DNA from: Escherichia fergusonii ATCC 35469 | Lineage (GTDB): Bacteria; Pseudomonadota; Gammaproteobacteria; Enterobacterales; Enterobacteriaceae | Reading direction: 5' to 3' | Length of the DNA: 64,000 nucleotides | NCBI RefSeq assembly: GCF_000026225.1 | Contig: NC_011740.1 | Coordinates: forward strand, 3,224,001 to 3,288,000 | Shown here: piece by piece, positions 33,311 to 42,540 of the stretch | How the letters are laid out: the number at the start of each line of letters is the position of its first letter | Position numbering within the stretch: the stretch's first letter is position 1 | Program-made: the position numbers and the translations under genes | Notes under the pieces: model-generated | Seen by the model: the letters and a program-made list of their open reading frames with translations, nothing else | What the model was told of the DNA's origin: nothing | Databases searched by the model: none

Positions 33311-33328
33311 GTGTCGATTCTCCTGAGA

Positions 33329-33880
33329 TTATTTCGTTGCGCCCGCAGGCTCATTGACTTGATTATTGCCTTCATCTGGCGCTGGCGCATCGCCAGAATT
33401 CTTATTCTCTTCGCCCTTGCCGCTATACAGGAACTGACCAATAAGGTCTTCCAGTACCATCGCAGACTTGGTGTCCTGAATGGTGCCACCATCTTTCAGG
33501 ATAGACGTACCCAACTCTGGATCTTCAAAACCGACGTTTAAAGCCAGATATTGCTCACCAAGTAAGCCGGACGTACGGATACTAAGAGAACTGGTATCTG
33601 GTATATGGTTATAGCGCTGTTCAATGTCCAGGGTCACACGCGGCAAATAGGTTTGCGGATCGAGAGTGATATCAGACACGCGCCCCACTACAACACCACC
33701 AATACGTACTGGCGAGCGTACTTTCAGGCCACCGATGTTATCGAAAGTCGCATAAAGGGTATAAGTCGGCTCAGTACGTATAGAGGTGACATTGGCTGCT
33801 TTCAGGCAGACAAATAGCGCTGCCAGTAACGCCACCAGCAGAAAAAAACCGACCCAAATTTCATTTTTTTTCGTTTGCAT
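33329..33880 (-). CDS. mlaD: MCE-domain membrane protein MlaD
   Basis: MlaD forms a hexameric MCE ring on the periplasmic side of the Mla transporter. The 183-residue protein starts MQTKKNEIWVGFFLLVALLA with one membrane anchor (about 8-28). The MCE domain (about 38-116: TLYATFDNIGGLKVRSPVRI) and a Glu/Asn/Pro-rich tail follow. Start chosen at 33880 for family length. About 20 positions differ from the K-12 protein as I recall, more than in most neighbours. Confidence 0.96.
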   Translation of the reverse strand: MQTKKNEIWVGFFLLVALLAALFVCLKAANVTSIRTEPTYTLYATFDNIGGLKVRSPVRIGGVVVGRVSDITLDPQTYLPRVTLDIEQRYNHIPDTSSLSIRTSGLLGEQYLALNVGFEDPELGTSILKDGGTIQDTKSAMVLEDLIGQFLYSGKGEENKNSGDAPAPDEGNNQVNEPAGATK

Positions 33881-33884
33881 GAAC

Positions 33885-34667
33885 TCAATTCCCAAACATC
33901 AGTGCAGTCAGCACAAAATCCAGCCCCAGGACTGCCAGAGATGCGTGAACAACAGTACGTGTAGTCGCCCGACTGATCCCGGCAGAAGTCGGAATCGCAT
34001 CATAGCCATTGAATAACGCGATCCACGTTACAGTGATGGCAAAAACAACGCTTTTAATCAGGCAGTTAACTAAATCCAGACGCCAGTCAACGGCGTTTTG
34101 CATCGCCGACCAGAAGAAACCTGCATCGATCCCCTTCCAGCTGACGCCAACCAGTGAACCGCCCCAGATCCCCACGGCGACAAAAATAATGGTCAGCAAT
34201 GGCAAGGAGATTACTCCAGCCCAAAAACGCGGTGAAATCACCCGCCGGAGCGGATCGACTGCCATCATTTCCATACTGGAAAGCTGTTCAGTGGCACGCA
34301 TCAAGCCAATTTCAGCGGTAAGTGCCGAACCGGCACGACCAGCAAAAAGCAGTGCTGCAACAACAGGCCCCAGCTCGCGAAGCAGAGACAGCGCCACCAA
34401 CATGCCGAGGCTGGTTTCGGCACTGTAAGTGGTGAGGACAAGGTAGCCCTGCAGCCCCAGCACCATACCGATGAAGACGCCTGAAACAATAATGATCAGC
34501 ATCGAAAGCACGCCGACATTATAAATTTGCCGTATCAGTAGCGGAGTATGTTTACGAAACTCCGGCTTACCGACAATCGCATTGAATAACATTAACCCGG
34601 CGCGTCCAAACGTTCTGAGGGTTGTTATCCCCTTACGCCCGAACGCAGCCAGTGCATTTAACAGCAT
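33885..34667 (-). CDS. mlaE: permease subunit MlaE of the phospholipid ABC transporter
   Basis: MlaE is the membrane permease of MlaFEDB. The 260-residue protein has five or six membrane segments and the MlaE/YrbE signature GMVLGLQGYLVLTTYSAETS, then ELGPVVAALLFAGRAGSALTAEIG. It follows mlaF by 7 bp and precedes mlaD by 4 bp, indicating tight coupling. Confidence 0.97.
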   Translation of the reverse strand: MLLNALAAFGRKGITTLRTFGRAGLMLFNAIVGKPEFRKHTPLLIRQIYNVGVLSMLIIIVSGVFIGMVLGLQGYLVLTTYSAETSLGMLVALSLLRELGPVVAALLFAGRAGSALTAEIGLMRATEQLSSMEMMAVDPLRRVISPRFWAGVISLPLLTIIFVAVGIWGGSLVGVSWKGIDAGFFWSAMQNAVDWRLDLVNCLIKSVVFAITVTWIALFNGYDAIPTSAGISRATTRTVVHASLAVLGLDFVLTALMFGN

Positions 34668-34674
34668 GAGCGGT

Positions 34675-35490
34675 TCAACTCCCTGTCACTGGTAGTAAAT
34701 CAGAATGATAATCGCCCGCAGGATAACGGAACGGAACAGGACCGTCAGCAATACCATCCAGGAACTGACGCACGCGTGGATCTGGATTTTCCTGTAATGC
34801 TTTTGCGCTACCGTGAGCAACGATCTTTTTATCTGCCATGATCCAGGCATGATCAGCAATGCTCAGTACTTCTGGCACATCATGCGAAACCACGATACAG
34901 GTGACACCCAGGGCGCTATTGAGTTCAGAAATTAACTTCACCAACACACCCATGGTGATCGGATCCTGACCAACAAAGGGTTCATCAAACATGATAAGAT
35001 CCGGCTCCAACGCAATGGCCCGCGCCAATGCCGCTCGGCGGGCCATTCCCCCTGAAAGCTCAGAAGGCATCAGTTTAGCAGCACCACGCAATCCAACTGC
35101 TTCCAGTTTCATCATTACGGTGCTTTTTAATAACGGCGCAGGTAGCGTTGTATGTTCACGCAACGGGTAAGCCACGTTATCAAAGACGTTCATGTCCGTG
35201 AAAAGCGCTCCCGACTGAAATAACATACTCATGCGCTTACGCACGGTATACAGCCGTGAACGGGACATTGCCGGAACATTTTCGCCATCAAATAAGATCT
35301 CGCCCTGGTCAGGCGCTATTTGCCCACCAATAAGACGTAACAGCGTTGTTTTACCAATTCCCGACGGTCCCATAATCGCCGTGATTTTTCCGCGCGGCAC
35401 CGTCAGGGAAATGTTATCGAAGATGCATCTATCGCCACGAGTGAAGCTGACGTCGCGCAAATCGACTAAATTCGCCACAGACTGACCCAT
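34675..35490 (-). CDS. mlaF: ATPase subunit MlaF of the phospholipid ABC transporter
   Basis: MlaF hydrolyses ATP to drive phospholipid transfer that maintains outer-membrane lipid asymmetry. The 271-residue protein has Walker A GPSGIGKTT (about 41-49), ABC signature LSGGMARRAALARAIA, Walker B LIMFDEP and switch His in VSHDVPE. The C-terminus (DLLPVTGS) is two residues longer than the K-12 form I remember. First gene of the mlaFEDCB operon, divergent from yrbG. Confidence 0.97.
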   Translation of the reverse strand: MGQSVANLVDLRDVSFTRGDRCIFDNISLTVPRGKITAIMGPSGIGKTTLLRLIGGQIAPDQGEILFDGENVPAMSRSRLYTVRKRMSMLFQSGALFTDMNVFDNVAYPLREHTTLPAPLLKSTVMMKLEAVGLRGAAKLMPSELSGGMARRAALARAIALEPDLIMFDEPFVGQDPITMGVLVKLISELNSALGVTCIVVSHDVPEVLSIADHAWIMADKKIVAHGSAKALQENPDPRVRQFLDGIADGPVPFRYPAGDYHSDLLPVTGS

Positions 35491-35701
35491 TGATTCATCC
35501 TTTAGTATTGCCTCGTTAATTACAGCATGGTGCTGGTTTTAACCATGACCTGATATATTTACAGATTATTACCCGCCCTGGTTAGCGAAAGCTGGCATTT
35601 GTTTTACTTTTTAGCCGCATAAAGTCAAAATTAAGAATTCGTCACGGCTTCCAACACTCCTTCCAGTGGAGCGGCGAGTATACCTGAAGAAAGGATTTTT
35701 G

Positions 35702-36679
35702 ATGCTTTTAGCTACGGCGCTGTTAATTATTGGTTTACTTCTGGTGGTTTACGGTGCCGACCGTTTAGTGTTTGCTGCCTCAATAATCTGCAGAACATTG
35801 GGTGTTCCCCCGCTGATTATTGGTATGACTGTTGTCAGCATCGGTACTTCATTGCCGGAAATTATCGTCTCTCTCGCGGCATCGCTGCATGGTCAACTGG
35901 ATTTAGCTGTTGGTACTGCTTTGGGTTCAAATATTACCAACATCTTACTCATTTTAGGTCTTGCTGCGCTCATTCGCCCCTTTACCGTCCATTCTGATGT
36001 TCTGCGGCGCGAGCTACCATTAATGTTACTCATAGCGGTCGTAGCCGGTTCCGTACTCTATGACGGACAACTAAAACGCAGCGATGGTATCTTTCTTTTA
36101 CTTCTGGCCGTGCTATGGCTGCTGTTCATTGTTAAAATCGCGCGTCTGGCTGAACGTCAGGGCAACGACAGTCTCACCAGAGAGCAACTGGCTGAATTAC
36201 CGCGTGAAGGTGGCTTACCGGTCGCATTTTTATGGCTGGGGATTGCGCTGATTATTATGCCTGTCGCCACCAGAATGGTGGTTGATAATGCCACTGTGCT
36301 GGCAAACTATTTTGCTATTAGTGAAATGACCATCGGATTAACGGTGATCGCGATTGGTACCAGCCTGCCTGAGCTGGCAACAGCGATCGCAGGTGTGCGC
36401 AAAGGTGAAAATGATATTGCCGTAGGAAATATCATCGGCGCAAACATATTTAATATCGTCATCGTACTGGCTCTGCCAGCAGTGATAACCCCCGGCGAAA
36501 TTCATCCACTGGCCTGGGTTCGTGACTATAGCGTAATGCTGGTAGTCAGCATTATATTCGCGTTACTTTGCTGGCGGCGTCCGCAGCAAATTGGTCGCAG
36601 TGTCGGTGTGCTGTTGACCGGTGGTTTTGTTTTGTGGCTGGCGATGCTGCACTGGCTTTCGCCCCTTCTCGTTGAATGA
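35702..36679 (+). CDS. yrbG: Ca2+/Na+ antiporter family protein YrbG
   Basis: The 325-residue membrane protein has ten likely segments and two inverted copies of the cation-exchanger motif, GTSLPEIIVSLAASLHG (about 48-64) and GTSLPELATAIAGVRKGENDIAVGNIIGANIFN (about 220-252). These define the K+-dependent Na+/Ca2+ exchanger family. The ion has not been settled in E. coli. I start at the ATG 35702 after AAGGATTT; an upstream ATG adds 12 unsupported codons. It is 13 bp before kdsD, the head of the Kdo/LPS-export series. Confidence 0.93.
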   Translation: MLLATALLIIGLLLVVYGADRLVFAASIICRTLGVPPLIIGMTVVSIGTSLPEIIVSLAASLHGQLDLAVGTALGSNITNILLILGLAALIRPFTVHSDVLRRELPLMLLIAVVAGSVLYDGQLKRSDGIFLLLLAVLWLLFIVKIARLAERQGNDSLTREQLAELPREGGLPVAFLWLGIALIIMPVATRMVVDNATVLANYFAISEMTIGLTVIAIGTSLPELATAIAGVRKGENDIAVGNIIGANIFNIVIVLALPAVITPGEIHPLAWVRDYSVMLVVSIIFALLCWRRPQQIGRSVGVLLTGGFVLWLAMLHWLSPLLVE

Positions 36680-36692
36680 CTGGAAACGCATT

Positions 36693-37679
36693 ATGTCGCA
36701 TTTAGAGTTACAACCGGGTTTTGACTTTCAGAAAGCAGGCAAAGAAGTCCTGGCGATTGAACGTGAAGGCCTGGCCGATCTTGATCAGTACATTGACCAG
36801 AATTTTACCCTTGCCTGTGAAAAACTGTTCTGGTGTACAGGTAAGGTGATCGTAATGGGGATGGGTAAATCCGGGCATATTGGACGGAAAATGGCGGCCA
36901 CCTTTGCCAGTACTGGAACACCATCATTTTTTGTTCATCCTGGTGAAGCAGCGCATGGTGATTTGGGGATGGTCACTTCCCAGGACGTGGTGATTGCCAT
37001 CTCCAATTCTGGCGAATCCAGTGAAATTGCCGCATTGATTCCGGTACTTAAGCGCCTGCACGTTCCCCTGATATGCATAACCGGGCGACCCGATAGCAGC
37101 ATGGCGCGTGCAGCAGATGTCCATCTCTGTGTTAAAGTACCGAAAGAAGCCTGCCCGCTGGGGCTGGCCCCAACCAGTAGCACAACAGCAACGTTAGTGA
37201 TGGGTGACGCCCTCGCAGTGGCACTCCTGAAAGCACGCGGCTTTACTGCTGAAGATTTTGCGCTTTCCCATCCGGGCGGTGCGTTAGGACGTAAACTCCT
37301 GTTACGTGTGAGCGACATTATGCATACGGGGGATGAGATCCCGCATGTCACTAAAAATGCCAGCCTGCGCGATGCTCTCCTGGAGATTACCCGAAAAAAT
37401 CTCGGTATGACGGTGATTTGCGATGACAACATGAAGATTGACGGTATTTTCACCGATGGTGATTTGCGCCGCGTCTTCGATATGGGTGTCGATGTGCGCC
37501 AGTTAGGCATTGCCGATGTTATGACGCCAGGGGGCATTCGTGTGCGCCCGGGCATTCTTGCCGTTGAAGCACTGAATCTAATGCAGTCTCGCCATATCAC
37601 TTCCGTACTGGTTGCTGATGGCGACCATTTACTCGGTGTGTTACATATGCATGATCTGCTGCGAGCAGGCGTAGTTTAG
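36693..37679 (+). CDS. kdsD: D-arabinose 5-phosphate isomerase KdsD
   Basis: KdsD interconverts ribulose 5-phosphate and arabinose 5-phosphate, the entry to Kdo synthesis. The 328-residue protein has an SIS domain (about 40-180: GMGKSGHIGRKMAATFASTGTP, SNSGESSEI) and two CBS domains (about 205-325). Start at 36693 by homology, 13 bp after yrbG. Followed by kdsC with a 17-bp gap. Confidence 0.97.
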   Translation: MSHLELQPGFDFQKAGKEVLAIEREGLADLDQYIDQNFTLACEKLFWCTGKVIVMGMGKSGHIGRKMAATFASTGTPSFFVHPGEAAHGDLGMVTSQDVVIAISNSGESSEIAALIPVLKRLHVPLICITGRPDSSMARAADVHLCVKVPKEACPLGLAPTSSTTATLVMGDALAVALLKARGFTAEDFALSHPGGALGRKLLLRVSDIMHTGDEIPHVTKNASLRDALLEITRKNLGMTVICDDNMKIDGIFTDGDLRRVFDMGVDVRQLGIADVMTPGGIRVRPGILAVEALNLMQSRHITSVLVADGDHLLGVLHMHDLLRAGVV

Positions 37680-37696
37680 AAATCAAGGATAACCAA

Positions 37697-38263
37697 ATGA
37701 GTACAGCAGGTACGTCGCTTGCGACCTGTTACGGCCCCGTAAGTACTGAGGTCATGGCAAAAGCAGAGAAAATCCAGTTGCTGATTCTGGATGTTGATGG
37801 CGTATTGTCGGATGGCCTGATTTATATGGGCAATAACGGCGAAGAGCTGAAGGCCTTCAACGTGCGGGATGGCTATGGCATTCGTTGTGCGCTCACTTCA
37901 GGAATCGAAGTCGCCATTATTACCGGACGAAAGGCTAAACTTGTAGAGGATCGGTGTGCCACGTTGAAGATCAACCACCTGTATCAGGGGCAGTCCGATA
38001 AGTTAATTGCGTTTGCTGATCTTCTGGCAAAACTGGCGATTGCACCAGAGAACGTCGCTTACATTGGTGACGATCTGATCGACTGGCCGGTTATGGAAAA
38101 AGTGGGCTTCAGCGTCGCTGTCGCCGATGCACACCCGTTATTGTTACCACGCGCAGACTACGTGACCAGAATTGCAGGCGGACGCGGTGCCGTTCGTGAA
38201 GTCTGCGATCTGTTATTACTCGCACAGGGCAAGCTTGATGAGGCCAAAGGGCAATCGATATGA
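37697..38263 (+). CDS. kdsC: Kdo 8-phosphate phosphatase KdsC
   Basis: KdsC is a HAD-family phosphatase that makes free Kdo. The 188-residue protein has the nucleophile motif LLILDVDGVLSDG (Asp 32 and 34), the second motif IITGRKA and the metal motif YIGDDLIDWPVM. It has no cap, as expected for the tetrameric type. The last 4 nt overlap the start of lptC. Confidence 0.97.
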   Translation: MSTAGTSLATCYGPVSTEVMAKAEKIQLLILDVDGVLSDGLIYMGNNGEELKAFNVRDGYGIRCALTSGIEVAIITGRKAKLVEDRCATLKINHLYQGQSDKLIAFADLLAKLAIAPENVAYIGDDLIDWPVMEKVGFSVAVADAHPLLLPRADYVTRIAGGRGAVREVCDLLLLAQGKLDEAKGQSI

Positions 38264-38835
38264 GTAAAGCCAGACGTTGGGTTATCATTCTGCTGTCGTT
38301 GGCCGTACTGGTGATGATTGGTATCAACCTGGCCGATAATGAAGATACTGCTCAGGTGGTGGTGAATAACAATGATCCCACATACAAAAGTGAGCATACG
38401 GACACATTAGTCTATAGCCCGGAAGGCGCTCTAAGCTATCGGTTGATCGCGCAACATGTTGAATACTATTCCGATCAAGCTGTTTCGTGGTTTACTCAGC
38501 CAGTTTTAACTACCTTTGATAAGGAAAAGGTTCCCACCTGGTCCATCAAAGCAGATAAAGCTAAGCTGACCAATGACCGGATGCTGTATTTATACGGTCA
38601 TGTTGAAGTCAACGCGCTGGTGCCTGACGCTCAACTACGCAGAATTACTACGGATAACGCCCAGATCAACTTGATCACGCAGGATGTAACTTCTGAAGAT
38701 CTCGTCACGTTATACGGTACGACATTTAACTCCAGCGGCCTGAAAATGCGCGGCAACTTACGCAGCAAGAACGCCGAGCTGATTGAAAAGGTTAGAACCT
38801 CATATGAAATTCAAAATAAACAAACACAGCCTTAA
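38260..38835 (+). CDS. lptC: LPS export protein LptC
   Basis: LptC is the bitopic inner-membrane subunit that takes LPS from LptB2FG and passes it to LptA. The 191-residue protein has one N-terminal anchor (about 7-25, WVIILLSLAVLVMIGINLA) and a periplasmic beta-jellyroll. It overlaps kdsC by 4 nt and lptA by 32 nt, an arrangement also found in E. coli. Confidence 0.97.
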   Translation: MSKARRWVIILLSLAVLVMIGINLADNEDTAQVVVNNNDPTYKSEHTDTLVYSPEGALSYRLIAQHVEYYSDQAVSWFTQPVLTTFDKEKVPTWSIKADKAKLTNDRMLYLYGHVEVNALVPDAQLRRITTDNAQINLITQDVTSEDLVTLYGTTFNSSGLKMRGNLRSKNAELIEKVRTSYEIQNKQTQP

Positions 38836-39361
38836 TCTTGCGCTTGCCAGCGCACTTCTGGCCGCCAGTATTCCGGCCCTCGCCGTAACTGGTGACACTG
38901 AACAGCCGATTCATATTGAATCTGATCAGCAGTCTCTGGATATGCAGGGAAACGTCGTGACCTTCACCGGTAATGTCGTCGTGACCCAGGGCACCATTAA
39001 GATCAATGCCGATAAAGTGGTCGTCACCCGTCCGGGTGGTGAACAAGGTAAGGAAGTGATCGACGGTTACGGTAACCCGGCCACCTTCTATCAAATGCAG
39101 GATAACGGTAAACCGGTCGAAGGTCATGCCTCCAAGATGCACTACGAACTGGCGAAAGATTTCGTCGTGCTCACTGGTAATGCTTATCTACAACAAGTCG
39201 ATAGCAACATTAAAGGCGACAAGATCACTTACCTGGTGAAAGAACAGAAAATGCAGGCCTTCAGCGATAAAGGCAAACGCGTAACCACCGTTCTGGTGCC
39301 ATCGCAATTGCAGGATAAAAACAATAAAGGCCAGGCCCCGGCGCAGAAAAAGGGTAATTAA
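38804..39361 (+). CDS. lptA: periplasmic LPS bridge protein LptA
   Basis: LptA polymerises head to tail and forms the periplasmic bridge between LptC and LptD. The 185-residue precursor has a signal peptide (MKFKINKHSLNLALASALLA..., cut after ALA before VTGDTE). An OstA-like jellyroll (HIESDQQSLDMQGNVVTFTG) and a Lys/Gln-rich tail follow. Start at 38804 by homology; it begins inside the lptC reading frame. lptB follows after 6 bp. Confidence 0.97.
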   Translation: MKFKINKHSLNLALASALLAASIPALAVTGDTEQPIHIESDQQSLDMQGNVVTFTGNVVVTQGTIKINADKVVVTRPGGEQGKEVIDGYGNPATFYQMQDNGKPVEGHASKMHYELAKDFVVLTGNAYLQQVDSNIKGDKITYLVKEQKMQAFSDKGKRVTTVLVPSQLQDKNNKGQAPAQKKGN

Positions 39362-39367
39362 TTCGTT

Positions 39368-40093
39368 ATGGCAACATTAACTGCAAAAAACCTGGCAAAA
39401 GCGTACAAAGGTCGCCGCGTCGTAGAAGACGTCAGCCTGACCGTAAACTCTGGTGAAATTGTCGGTTTGCTCGGCCCAAACGGTGCCGGTAAGACCACGA
39501 CTTTCTATATGGTTGTCGGTATTGTGCCGCGCGATGCGGGTAATATTATTATTGACGACGAAGATATTAGTCTGCTGCCGCTCCATGCGCGCGCGCGTCG
39601 TGGCATTGGCTATTTACCGCAGGAAGCCTCTATTTTCCGTCGTCTTAGCGTTTACGATAACCTAATGGCTGTACTGCAAATTCGTGATGATCTGACCAAT
39701 GAGCAACGTGAAGATCGCGCCAACGAATTGATGGAAGAGTTCCATATAGAACATCTGCGCGACAGCATGGGGCAGTCACTCTCCGGGGGCGAGCGCCGCC
39801 GCGTGGAGATTGCCCGTGCACTGGCTGCCAATCCCAAATTCATTCTGCTTGACGAACCTTTTGCCGGTGTTGACCCGATCTCTGTTATCGATATCAAACG
39901 CATTATTGAACACTTGCGAGATAGTGGTCTGGGTGTGCTTATTACCGACCACAACGTGCGTGAAACGCTGGCTGTATGTGAACGCGCATATATCGTCAGT
40001 CAGGGGCATTTGATCGCCCACGGCACACCAACAGAAATCTTACACGACGAGCACGTTAAGCGTGTATACCTTGGGGAAGACTTCAGACTCTGA
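39368..40093 (+). CDS. lptB: LPS export ABC transporter ATPase LptB
   Basis: LptB powers extraction of LPS from the inner membrane with LptF and LptG, which are encoded elsewhere. The 241-residue ATPase has Walker A GPNGAGKTT, Q-loop LPQEASIF, signature LSGGERRRVEIARAL, Walker B ILLDEPFAGVDP and H-loop ITDHNVRET. It is 47 bp upstream of rpoN. Confidence 0.98.
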   Translation: MATLTAKNLAKAYKGRRVVEDVSLTVNSGEIVGLLGPNGAGKTTTFYMVVGIVPRDAGNIIIDDEDISLLPLHARARRGIGYLPQEASIFRRLSVYDNLMAVLQIRDDLTNEQREDRANELMEEFHIEHLRDSMGQSLSGGERRRVEIARALAANPKFILLDEPFAGVDPISVIDIKRIIEHLRDSGLGVLITDHNVRETLAVCERAYIVSQGHLIAHGTPTEILHDEHVKRVYLGEDFRL

Positions 40094-40140
40094 TAGGGTA
40101 GAGAATTGCGACGTTTTAGCAGGAGAGTACGATTCTGAAC

Positions 40141-41574
40141 ATGAAGCAAGGTTTGCAACTCAGGCTTAGCCAACAACTGGCGATGACGCCTCAGTTACAA
40201 CAGGCGATTCGTCTGTTGCAATTGTCGACGCTGGAACTCCAGCAAGAACTTCAGCAGGCGCTGGAAAGTAACCCCCTGCTCGAGCAAACCGACCTTCACG
40301 AAGAAGTTGATACTCAGCAGCCCCAGGATAGCGAAGCACTGGACACCGCTGACGCACTCGAACAAAAAGAGATGCCAGAGGAGCTGCCACTCGACGCCAG
40401 TTGGGATGAAATCTATACCGCAGGTACGCCATCGGGCACCAGTGGTGATTACATCGATGACGAACTCCCGGTCTATCAGGGTGAGACAACCCAGACATTG
40501 CAAGATTACCTGATGTGGCAGGTTGAGCTGACGCCCTTTTCCGATACCGATCGAGCTATTGCGACTTCAATCGTTGATGCTGTTGATGAAACCGGCTATC
40601 TCACTGTCTCGCTGGAAGATATTCTCGAAAGCATGGGTGATGAAGAGATCGACATCGAAGAGATCGAAGCCGTTCTCAAACGAATCCAACGTTTTGATCC
40701 TGTCGGTGTCGCAGCAAAAGATCTGCGTGACTGTTTGCTGATCCAACTTTCCCAGTTTGACAAATCAACCCCCTGGCTGGATGAAGCCCGATTAATCATC
40801 AGCGATCACCTGGATCTACTGGCAAATCATGACTTTCGCAGCTTGATGCGTGTTACGCGGCTGAAAGAAGATGTGCTGAAAGAAGCGGTTAATTTGATCC
40901 AGTCTCTGGATCCCCGTCCCGGTCAGTCGATCCAGACGGGAGAGCCAGAATATGTGATCCCGGATGTGCTGGTGCGTAAACATAACGGTCACTGGACAGT
41001 GGAGCTCAACAGCGACAGTATTCCTCGTCTGCAAATTAACCAACAATATGCAGCAATGTGTAATGGTGCACGTAATGACGCCGACAGCCAATTTATTCGC
41101 AGCAACTTACAGGATGCGAAATGGCTTATAAAGAGTCTGGAAAGCCGTAACGACACATTACTGCGCGTCAGCCGCTGCATCGTAGAACAACAGCAAGCCT
41201 TCTTTGAGCAAGGCGAAGAATTTATGAAACCGATGGTGCTGGCAGATATCGCCGAGGCCGTCGAAATGCACGAATCGACGATTTCCCGTGTGACCACGCA
41301 GAAATATCTGCACAGTCCACGAGGCATTTTTGAACTGAAGTATTTCTTTTCCAGCCATGTTAATACCGAAGGCGGAGGCGAAGCCTCATCAACGGCGATT
41401 CGGGCGCTGGTGAAGAAACTGATAGCGGCAGAAAATCCCGCGAAACCTCTGAGTGACAGCAAGTTAGCAACTATGCTTTCTGAACAGGGTATCATGGTGG
41501 CGCGCCGCACCGTTGCGAAGTACCGAGAGTCTTTATCCATTCCGCCGTCAAATCAGCGTAAACAACTGGTTTGA
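40141..41574 (+). CDS. rpoN: RNA polymerase sigma-54 factor RpoN
   Basis: Sigma-54 directs RNA polymerase to -24/-12 promoters of nitrogen and other stress genes and needs an AAA+ activator. The 477-residue protein has the Gln/Leu-rich region I (MKQGLQLRLSQQLAMTPQLQ), acidic region II, and region III. Region III contains the core-binding part, an HTH and the RpoN box ARRTVAKYRE near the C-terminus. It begins the rpoN-hpf-ptsN-rapZ-npr cluster. Confidence 0.99.
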   Translation: MKQGLQLRLSQQLAMTPQLQQAIRLLQLSTLELQQELQQALESNPLLEQTDLHEEVDTQQPQDSEALDTADALEQKEMPEELPLDASWDEIYTAGTPSGTSGDYIDDELPVYQGETTQTLQDYLMWQVELTPFSDTDRAIATSIVDAVDETGYLTVSLEDILESMGDEEIDIEEIEAVLKRIQRFDPVGVAAKDLRDCLLIQLSQFDKSTPWLDEARLIISDHLDLLANHDFRSLMRVTRLKEDVLKEAVNLIQSLDPRPGQSIQTGEPEYVIPDVLVRKHNGHWTVELNSDSIPRLQINQQYAAMCNGARNDADSQFIRSNLQDAKWLIKSLESRNDTLLRVSRCIVEQQQAFFEQGEEFMKPMVLADIAEAVEMHESTISRVTTQKYLHSPRGIFELKYFFSSHVNTEGGGEASSTAIRALVKKLIAAENPAKPLSDSKLATMLSEQGIMVARRTVAKYRESLSIPPSNQRKQLV

Positions 41575-41596
41575 CTCAACCGATAAGGAAGACACT

Positions 41597-41884
41597 ATGC
41601 AGCTAAACATCACTGGAAATAACGTCGAAATTACCGATGCTCTGCGCGACTTTGTCACCACCAAATTCGCAAAACTGGAACAATATTTTGACCGGATCAA
41701 TCAGGTTTATATTGTGCTGAAGGTGGAGAAAGTTACCCATACCTCGGATGCGACACTGCATGTAAACGGTGGAGAAATTCATGCCAGTGCGGAAGGTCAG
41801 GATATGTACGCCGCCATTGATGGCTTAATTGATAAACTGGCAAGACAACTGACTAAGCATAAAGATAAACTGAAACAACACTAA
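41597..41884 (+). CDS. hpf: ribosome hibernation promoting factor HPF
   Basis: The short HPF binds the 30S A/P sites and promotes 100S dimers with RMF in stationary phase. The 95-residue protein starts MQLNITGNNVEITDALRDFV and keeps the basic helices (FAKLEQYFDRINQVYIVLKV; KLARQLTKHKDKLKQH). Start by homology, after AAGGAAG. Second gene of the rpoN cluster. Confidence 0.98.
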   Translation: MQLNITGNNVEITDALRDFVTTKFAKLEQYFDRINQVYIVLKVEKVTHTSDATLHVNGGEIHASAEGQDMYAAIDGLIDKLARQLTKHKDKLKQH

Positions 41885-41910
41885 TCGTCCGGGCAGTTAA
41901 CGGGTGCAGG

Positions 41911-41941
41911 AGGGCCTGTTGTGTAACGCAACGGGCCGTTT
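41911..41941 (+). other. strong hairpin between hpf and ptsN
   Basis: The spacer contains gggcctgttg facing caacgggcc around a short loop (about 41912-41938), followed by tttgt. A second weaker pairing (aacctg/caggtt) lies at about 41959-41992. These may dampen readthrough into ptsN or protect the upstream RNA. Confidence 0.5.
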
Positions 41942-42003
41942 GTACAGTTAGCGCTCCGAACCTGATCCCAGATAACTTAACGGGCAGGTTCTTAGGTGAA
42001 ATT

Positions 42004-42495
42004 ATGATAAATAACGATACGACCCTACAACTCAGTAGTGTACTTAACCAGGAATGTACGCGCAGTGGTGTTCACTGCCAAAGTAAAAAACGTGCGCTGG
42101 AGATCATCAGTGAACTGGCGGCAAAACAATTAAGCCTGCCACCACAAGTGGTCTTTGAAGCCATACTGACACGAGAAAAAATGGGGAGTACCGGGATCGG
42201 CAATGGTATCGCCATCCCTCATGGCAAGCTGGAAGAAGATACGCTTCGTGCCGTTGGAGTGTTTGTGCAACTGGAAACACCTATTGCTTTCGATGCTATC
42301 GATAACCAGCCTGTTGATCTGCTTTTTGCCTTGCTGGTACCCGCAGATCAAACCAAAACGCATTTACACACCCTGTCGCTGGTGGCAAAACGCCTGGCCG
42401 ATAAAACTATTTGTCGCCGTCTGCGCGCCGCCCAAAGTGACGAGGAGTTGTACAAAATCATTACTGATACCGAAGGGGATCAGAATGAGGCGTAG
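42004..42495 (+). CDS. ptsN: nitrogen PTS enzyme IIA (EIIA-Ntr)
   Basis: PtsN accepts phosphate from NPr and regulates potassium transport (TrkA, KdpD) and other targets instead of moving sugar. The 163-residue EIIA (mannitol/fructose type) domain carries the phosphorylated His in GNGIAIPHGK (about residue 73). Between hpf and rapZ; the partner npr is two genes downstream. Confidence 0.98.
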   Translation: MINNDTTLQLSSVLNQECTRSGVHCQSKKRALEIISELAAKQLSLPPQVVFEAILTREKMGSTGIGNGIAIPHGKLEEDTLRAVGVFVQLETPIAFDAIDNQPVDLLFALLVPADQTKTHLHTLSLVAKRLADKTICRRLRAAQSDEELYKIITDTEGDQNEA

Positions 42496-42540
42496 CACCA
42501 CCGGGGGCTCCCCTTTTGATGTAGTGAGGAGAAACAGTAC